A stretch of DNA of 64,000 nt, taken from NCBI GenBank assembly GCA_022393335.1, contig JAJEKB010020406.1, positions 293,894 to 357,893 of the forward strand. Direction: 5' to 3'. The notes under the pieces are model-generated. The model saw only the letters and a list, made by a program, of their open reading frames with translations. It was not told the DNA's origin and did no database searches. Within the stretch, counting starts at the first letter, position 1. Each line of letters opens with the position of its first letter. The stretch comes from Macrotrachela quadricornifera (lineage: Eukaryota > Rotifera > Eurotatoria > Philodinida > Philodinidae). A program made the position numbers and the translations under genes. Shown piece by piece: positions 58,131-64,000 of the stretch.

Positions 58131-59111
58131 CATATACTTTTCTTTCGTTCTGTTGTATAACCTCGATATGTTCTTTTGGTTTTTTCCTAGTGTAAGATTT
58201 CTTGTATGTAACACAGGTATTTTCCTAGGATATAATCTGTGGAAATATCCAGATAATCTATTATATATATAGATCATGTTTTACGTTATGAAAGTGAGAT
58301 TAAAGTTATTGGTTAGATATGTTATCTTCATAAATAAATTATTTTAATCAAGCAAAATAGATCTAACAATTTCTATATTCAATTTTTAAGACTGTTAAAA
58401 ACTGAATATAGAAATATATATTTAAAGGAAAAGTCAGTATGATAATATATAAGGTTATCAAATAGATATGGTACGAATGTTTTATATTATTTTTTCATGC
58501 AGAACTACCAGTCAATGAATTGAAGTAGATGACGATGATGAAATAATTACTCACATACGTATTTTTCAAGATTATGAATGTGAATGGAAGTATTTGTTTT
58601 TCTCTTACAGTAACACCATTACCCACATTCAAACGTGCATAATCAAATGTTTTAATGTATATATCGAGTGAAAAAAGAAAAAGAAAAAGAAAACTAGAAG
58701 AAACGAAAGCGAAAGAAAGAAAAAAAATCTAATGTTCTATGAATGTATATGATTAATACTACATTAAGAGCAATATAAAAAATACGATCATAACGCCGTT
58801 TACTATACATATGCATCAACAAGAACGTAAAACAGTCGACTAATAAGTGAGTTTATGACATTTCTTTGATCATTTAAATTTTTTTAATAATTATTACTAA
58901 TGTTCAACGACTTCTGATTTTAAAAAAATGTGTATATAAAGGATGTGCCAGAAGTTCTGAATGTATGGGTATAAATATGAATGGAGATGAGTGAAGGTAA
59001 GAAAAGACTCCGACATCTATACTCAGTCAACTTCAAGTTCTATTTTGTTTTAAGTAATTGCGTAATAATCTTCTCTTTTTATTTCCCTAATAAAATATAG
59101 AGAACAAAGTC
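58131..59111. other. Spacer upstream of the TLDc gene
   Basis: AT-rich with an AAAGAAAAAGAAAAAGAAAA purine run near 58674. No other feature; a promoter for 59112 presumably lies here but no motif can be named. Confidence 0.35.
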
Positions 59112-60248
59112 ATGTCTTTTGTATCGACACCAACAATCTGTGAAATATCTGACTGTATATATCCGTCAAGTGTGCTCTGTGAACATTGCCAAAAGCATGT
59201 ATGTCATCGTCATTTTAACGAACTGCATCCATTAACCGATGAGTTGAATGAATTGAGTGAAAAACTCAATCAAATTCATTTACACGATCTTCAAAAGAGA
59301 TCCATTATCGAACTAGAAGAATGGCGTAATGAGTCGATTCAAATGATTAATCAAATGTATGAAATAAAATTACAAGAAATCACTAAAGCTGTTAAGGACA
59401 TACGTATCCATAAAGAGAAAGAACATTATTTAAATCTGATCGATCAGACTAAACGACAAGCGTACGAATTGATTCAAGAAAATGACATAGATCATGAACA
59501 AATGAAAATAATGAAACAAAATTTAGAAGAATTAAAAGAAAAAGTCAAAGAATTATTAAATGAAGATGATTATATATCACTTGATATTGAACCATTAAAT
59601 CTCGATTATGATTCTGTTTGTATTTGTAGCAAAACAAATCGTTTTATTTCTCGAAGAAAGAAACAGAAAATAAATTATTTCAATGACAATGAAAGTAATC
59701 TTCTATCCATCGAGCATCAGATCAAACTCAATGAATTCTATGGAAATGTTAGACAAAAATGGAGATTGATTTATAAAGCATCAAGGGATGGTTATCATCC
59801 AGAATATTGTTTTCATCATCGATGTGATAATCAAGGTGCAACAATGACAATTATTCAATCCGATAATTTTTCCTTGTTCGGTGGATATACAAGTGTGTCT
59901 TGGAAGAAAGATTATTCTACCTATGGTATCTCAGTCAATGATCCAACGGCATTTTTATTTACACTGACTAATCCACATAAAATTCCACCAACAAAATTTG
60001 AAATTATAGATGAAGAAAGTGCTGAGCAAGCTGTTCATCATAGCTCTATCTGTGCACCAGGTTTTGGCGATAGTAGCGACGGTTGCTATGGTGATTATCC
60101 TAATCCCAATTTTTCTCGTGAATGTTCACCATTGTTTATTAATTTGAATTGTGTTTATAATGATCCAACTGGTTTAGGCAATTTAGTGTTTACAGGTTCT
60201 CTTCGTTTCATTGCTCAAGACGTTGAAGTTTATGCCTTACAACATTAA
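59112..60248 (+). CDS. B-box/coiled-coil/TLDc domain protein
   Basis: 378 residues, one exon, ATG at 59112, stop overlapping a polyadenylation-type AATAAA (60247-60252). Residues 10-39 form a B-box-like zinc site (C10, C15, C23, C26, C31, H34, H39). Residues 42-165 are a long charged helix region (HLHDLQKRSIIELEEWRNES), typical of coiled coils in TRIM-like proteins. From about 200 to the end is a TLDc domain: WRLIYKASRDGYHPEYCFHH, CDNQGATMTI, FGGYTSVSW, then AFLFTLTNP and a late GSLRFIAQDVEVYAL. TLDc proteins such as OXR1 and NCOA7 bind the V-ATPase and are linked to oxidative-stress protection; whether this one does is unknown. The B-box plus TLDc pairing is not a vertebrate layout and may be a rotifer-type family. 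Cytoplasmic, with no signal or membrane segment. Confidence 0.9.
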   Translation: MSFVSTPTICEISDCIYPSSVLCEHCQKHVCHRHFNELHPLTDELNELSEKLNQIHLHDLQKRSIIELEEWRNESIQMINQMYEIKLQEITKAVKDIRIHKEKEHYLNLIDQTKRQAYELIQENDIDHEQMKIMKQNLEELKEKVKELLNEDDYISLDIEPLNLDYDSVCICSKTNRFISRRKKQKINYFNDNESNLLSIEHQIKLNEFYGNVRQKWRLIYKASRDGYHPEYCFHHRCDNQGATMTIIQSDNFSLFGGYTSVSWKKDYSTYGISVNDPTAFLFTLTNPHKIPPTKFEIIDEESAEQAVHHSSICAPGFGDSSDGCYGDYPNPNFSRECSPLFINLNCVYNDPTGLGNLVFTGSLRFIAQDVEVYALQH

Positions 60249-60956
60249 TAAAAATTGAAATATTCATTTCATCTATTTCAATTCAATTGACTAGCATTAG
60301 ATGTCTATTAAAACATTATTAAGACAAATTCCGATTACAACGTCGTTTATTTACTTTATAAGAAAATAAATACATCTAATGTCAAAATAAATAACAAAAA
60401 AATCATCAAAAGTTATGAAATTAATGATAAAAATCTGATGAGTATAGCGATGCTTTTTAGTGTTACCGCAACGCATAGAAAACTTGAATATTTTACGATA
60501 ATTACTGTCACTATATGGTGTCCTACCGTTATAGCGACGTTTCTATAACAAAAAAAAGAACGACATGGGTAGTATATCAGTCATGACTTTCTGAAATGTG
60601 GGAGACGAATTTTTCAATCCCATAGGCAAAACATTAGATGGATTCAAGCCGAAAAGAATGGTAAAAGTCTGATTTTAGATGAAGTTTTTAAAATTAATTC
60701 TATCCTTCATCTAATGTTAGAACAAAAGAATAAGATTTTTTGTCAATGAATTTTAGATTTATAAAATATTTTATTTAATTTCTTATTTATAAAGGTTGTA
60801 GTTGGTCTCGTATCTATTAGAATATTCGTTTGACATTCATTAATAATATATTAACAAGGTCTTCGATGGTTTTTAAATTTTCTTTTCGGAAATAATCCCT
60901 TTGATCTTAAAAGTTTCGAGAGATCAATGTCTCATGCCCAAATAAGTCGCACAAAC
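60249..60956. other. Gene-free spacer
   Basis: AT-rich. No frames or repeat borders up to the palindromic element. Confidence 0.35.
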
Positions 60957-61947
60957 TAACGGGTGTCCCATAATGAATGGCCCCCTCGGTATTTTGCATC
61001 TTTCTCCCTTATTTTCCCTCATAGAAAAAAAAGTTTTTTTATCAAAAGATTCCTCGTGAAATTCTCTACAAAGCATATATATTTTTATTATCTTACATAA
61101 TCTCCATTATTTTGTGACATACGACACAATCGTTTTGTCCAATAAATACAACTTTCAAAGACAACATTTGTGTGAATCTTTTTTACAGCACATTTTAATT
61201 CTTCGATTATTGTTACTTTGAATATCATACTATTCAAAAAACAAAATATACCACAAGATGCAGCGTGAAACGTTCTACAATCTACAAACGAAAGTTCATT
61301 TCAATTGAATACTTTTTGTTTTCAAAAAAAAACAAAACTCTGTGTGACCAAGATTTGTCGCTGCGAAAATCGATCGTACAGAATTTAGAGTTTTTTTGAA
61401 CATAAGAAGTATAGGAATGAAATTAACTGTAATTTATAAACTGTAGAGCTTTTCACGCTGCATCTTGTGGTATATTTTGTTTTCTTTAAAGAAAACGTAT
61501 TCGGTGATAAAAAGATAAAATAAGAAAAAGGAATTCTCGTGTGTGTAACAAAATGATTTTTTTCACAACGGCACAAATCTTGGTCACACAGAGTTTTGTT
61601 TTTTTCGAGAACAAAAAGTATTCAATTGAAATGAACTTTCGTTTGTAGATTGTAGAGCTTTTCACGCTGCATCTTGTGGTATGTTTTGCTTTTTGAATAG
61701 TGTGACATTCAAAGCAATAATGATCAAAGATTTAAACGGTTGTGTTTGAAAGTTGTAATTCTTGGACAAATCGATTGTATCGTATGTCACAAAATAATGA
61801 AGATTATGTAAGATAATAAAAATGGTCACGTTTTGTAGAGAATTTCACGAGGAATCTTTTGATAAAAAAACTTTTTTTTCTATGAGGGAAAATAAGGGAG
61901 AAAGATGCAAAATACTGAGGGGGCCATTCATTATGGGACACCCGTTA
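60957..61947. mobile_element. Large palindromic TA-flanked element, 991 bp
   Basis: Left end TAACGGGTGTCCCATAATGA; right end TCATTATGGGACACCCGTTA, a perfect match continuing through ATGGCCCCCTC and a further 350 bp with few differences (GAAATTCTCTACAAA, AAGATTATGTAAGATAATAA, ACAACTTTCAAA on both arms). Inside, the 45-bp phrase around AAGATGCAGCGTGAAA and TTCTACAATC occurs three times (near 61255, 61450 inverted, 61660 inverted). GGGTGTCCCATAATG fits mariner-type ends. No transposase. The inner module also occurs in the piggyBac-type MITE at 4720-5106. The frame 61385-61576 is a by-product. Confidence 0.85.
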
Positions 61948-62390
61948 CGAGAAAAAAAAGGGAAATATTTTCTGTGATATTTCTGTATTTAAAGATTTAT
62001 GTGGTAAAAAAATAGTATTTGCTGTGCGTGGAAGAATACGTGTATTATTTCAGGAATTCTTTCTAGATAGTTGATCACTTTTACTACTCTTATTAAAAGA
62101 ATCGTTAGGAAATCGTCGTTAACAAGACTATGAAGAGTTATTAGGAAATCCAAATTGACTTTATGGTATTTTATTAGCCGAAAATGTTGAAGAATTAGAA
62201 TTAAGATAAATATATTGATGTTGTGTGAATCAGTAATACTTGTCAAAGTTTCAAGAATTTCCTAAGGAACAGTTATTTGATGAATAATGAAATGACTGAC
62301 TCAAAGGTGACAGTTGAAGATATTGGTGATTGTTCAACAATCTGAGTATTAATTTAATTAGTAGCGGTATTGGCACTCATAGTTGATAAT
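61948..62390. other. Possible worn gag downstream region
   Basis: No intact frame. It lies downstream (minus strand) of the gag remnant and may belong to the same element, but I see no protease, reverse transcriptase or integrase motif. Confidence 0.3.
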
Positions 62391-62960
62391 TATAGAAGTT
62401 CTTCGGCTTCCTTAGTCCATTCCAGGAATTTAGCAGTTGATGTGGACTCCTTCTTACGGACTTCAAATTGTACACTAAGTTTAGTTTTGCTCAAAAGATT
62501 TTTCAATTGAATCGCTTCAGTCATAGTAGAAGCTGTCTCCTTACAAATTTTTAAAACTTTGTTGAAAAAACTTCAAATCGATTGATTTTCTCCTTGAGAG
62601 TACGATTCTAATTTATTAAAAGCTAATTCCCTTGTGGAAAGAGGAAATGAATGCTCTTTCTAATTCTAACACGAAAACATTTCATGAATTGAATGATACT
62701 CGATTATTTTCAAACCATTCTAATGCATCTCCACGTAATGAATATAATATCAAATCTAATCGAGTAGATTCTGGAATATGTGCTAGATCAAACAGATGTT
62801 CAATTTTTTTCAATCCACTTTTTCACATCATCTTTTCCACCTATAAATACTTTCGGGTTCTTAATTAAATCGTCTACCATAGTTTATGCGAATCATTTTA
62901 GAGTTTGATCAAACATAGAATTTGACAGACTATTTGAAATTGTTGATGCTTTCGTAACTG
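62391..62960 (-). pseudogene. Ty3/gypsy-type retrotransposon gag remnant
   Basis: On the minus strand the frame shows the pattern of the Retrotrans_gag capsid domain: a short F.G...V..W stretch, then a leucine-rich part with the typical GDAL.WF patch and a W/F..F...L..AF spacing, and then a helical continuation down to about 62400. It is broken by a one-base shift in a run of A near 62800, a TGA where Trp is usual near 62680, and later shifts. It is a decayed structural gene of a retroelement and cannot give a product. Identification is by pattern only; the pol region is not in the window. Confidence 0.65.
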
Positions 62961-64000
62961 GTTTATCACCAATAAAATCAGTGACATCCAAACTAACGAC
63001 AGTAGCACAATTTAATAAAGGCAATCGACATGTTAAATTCCACATCCTACTATTAATACAATTAGATTGCATTTTACTTGATACTGCTAAAGTATTAGAC
63101 TGATTATTAACCGTCTAACAAGATTTACACGGACATAATATACCGTCAGTATTTCAAATTCAGAAAACAAGAATTCATAAGAATCATCATAAGTTTGGAT
63201 TTCTTTATGACGTCTTATATGTTTTCGTTTAGCATTACTTTTGACTAAGAGAGGGATAACTGCAAATAGAATATTTCTTCCCAAACAGTTTTGACTAAAT
63301 TTTTGTTCTGTTGCATCAAGTCAACGAATTACATTATTTCTTTCTGAATATGGCACAAATTTTCGTAATATGAAGGTATCAAAAATATCATTACTAGGTT
63401 CATCTTTAATTTCTATTTGATCTTCCATCTCATTATCATCGTTTTTCTGTTTAAGACTTATATCTTCAATATTTTTTATATGACTCTGTGTCTTCAAATT
63501 ATCGACTCCACCCGTTATTTCTTTCCAAGAAATCGAGCTGTTTTAAGTGGAAATATTCAAATCTTTAATACGAATATTATTTACGTTATCATCGATATCG
63601 AAGCGTATAGTATTTCTTCGACAAAATTTACTTTGTTTATCTTTACATGATGATTTTTCTTTTACATGAAAAGAATCATTTTCATTATCTATTATTAATT
63701 TTTTGTTCATCTTTTGGTTGATGTGATCGTGGCAAAATAGTTTTTCTTCTATCGCAATTGCTCAATAATTCTGGTTATTGTTCCTGAGCTTTTATTGACG
63801 AGTGAATAGATGTTTCCATTGTTGGTTCGAAAAAATGCAGATCCATGCTGTCTAAGTTCTCCACCAATTGTGAGGTTCTCGATCGGAATGTAGACAATGA
63901 CGTTATCCTCCAATACGAATACAGGCTAAACAACAAAAACTAAATCTGGTCTGACAGTAAAAGAGAAATCTCACATAAAGGTCTTATTGTATCTTGTGAA
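62961..64000. other. Probable leader/LTR side of the decayed retroelement
   Basis: This is upstream of the gag remnant on the minus strand. Short open pieces occur (for example, minus strand around 63550-63715) but are broken. Near 63860-63880 the minus strand reads CCTCACAATTGGTGGAGAAC, where CA followed shortly by TGG could be an LTR end and primer site. The other LTR lies outside the window, so this is unproven. Confidence 0.3.

Noticed and set aside
1..64000. tRNA, rRNA or telomere-repeat genes
   Set aside because: I looked for T-loop-like GGTTCGAATCC patterns, rRNA-like blocks and telomeric arrays on both strands and found nothing convincing by eye; a tRNAscan run would settle the tRNA question.

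Overview
This is eukaryotic, very AT-rich animal DNA. The best guess is a bdelloid rotifer genome (Rotaria- or Adineta-like). That assignment is an inference from four things: very short introns (54-65 bp) with clean GT/AG borders, single-exon rhodopsin-like GPCRs of a type I associate with bdelloids, a fungal/bacterial-type NCS1 nucleobase permease that looks native to the window, and a very diverse load of mostly short, decayed DNA transposons. No rRNA, tRNA, CRISPR array or operon was found.

Protein-coding genes I trust, left to right: an intact GPCR (10131-11126, +); a two-exon carbohydrate sulfotransferase (13763-15114, -); a single-exon NCS1 uracil/allantoin-type permease (18656-20266, +); a seven-exon MFS transporter of the MFSD4/NaGLT1 type (23252-25026, -; the seven exons join in frame to 468 residues); a small unrecognised protein (34655-34927, +); a GPCR with one frameshift (37872-38878, +); another GPCR (42582-43622, +); a two-exon, 849-residue receptor-like membrane protein (46140-50129, -); a two-exon M28 aminopeptidase (54495-56183, +); and a B-box/coiled-coil/TLDc protein (59112-60248, +). 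They do not form one pathway. The common theme is cell-surface sensing and transport: three GPCRs, one receptor-like protein, two transporters, one ectopeptidase and one Golgi sulfotransferase.

The rest is a dense mosaic of mobile elements. There are four mariner/Tc1-type elements. One (56885-58130) has near-perfect ends and a full-length transposase with a single nonsense codon; one (39604-40938) has inverted repeats of about 160 bp that run into its gene. There is a piggyBac-like family with TTAA ends: two internally deleted copies of about 930 bp (16518-17452 and 20521-21449), one MITE (4720-5106) and one further fragment. There are hAT-type elements with 8-bp target duplications (6458-7931 and 43805-43928), many fold-back/MITE elements flanked by TA, several minisatellites, and a degenerate Ty3/gypsy-type gag region at the right end. 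Nesting is visible in several places: piggyBac inside a MITE, MITEs inside an intron, a MITE splitting a hAT-like gene.

The items most worth following are the NCS1 permease as a horizontal-transfer candidate; the TTAA-ended MITE and the TA-ended 991-bp palindrome that share one internal module; the GPCR gene sitting in the loop of a 400-bp inverted repeat; and the 849-residue receptor-like protein family.
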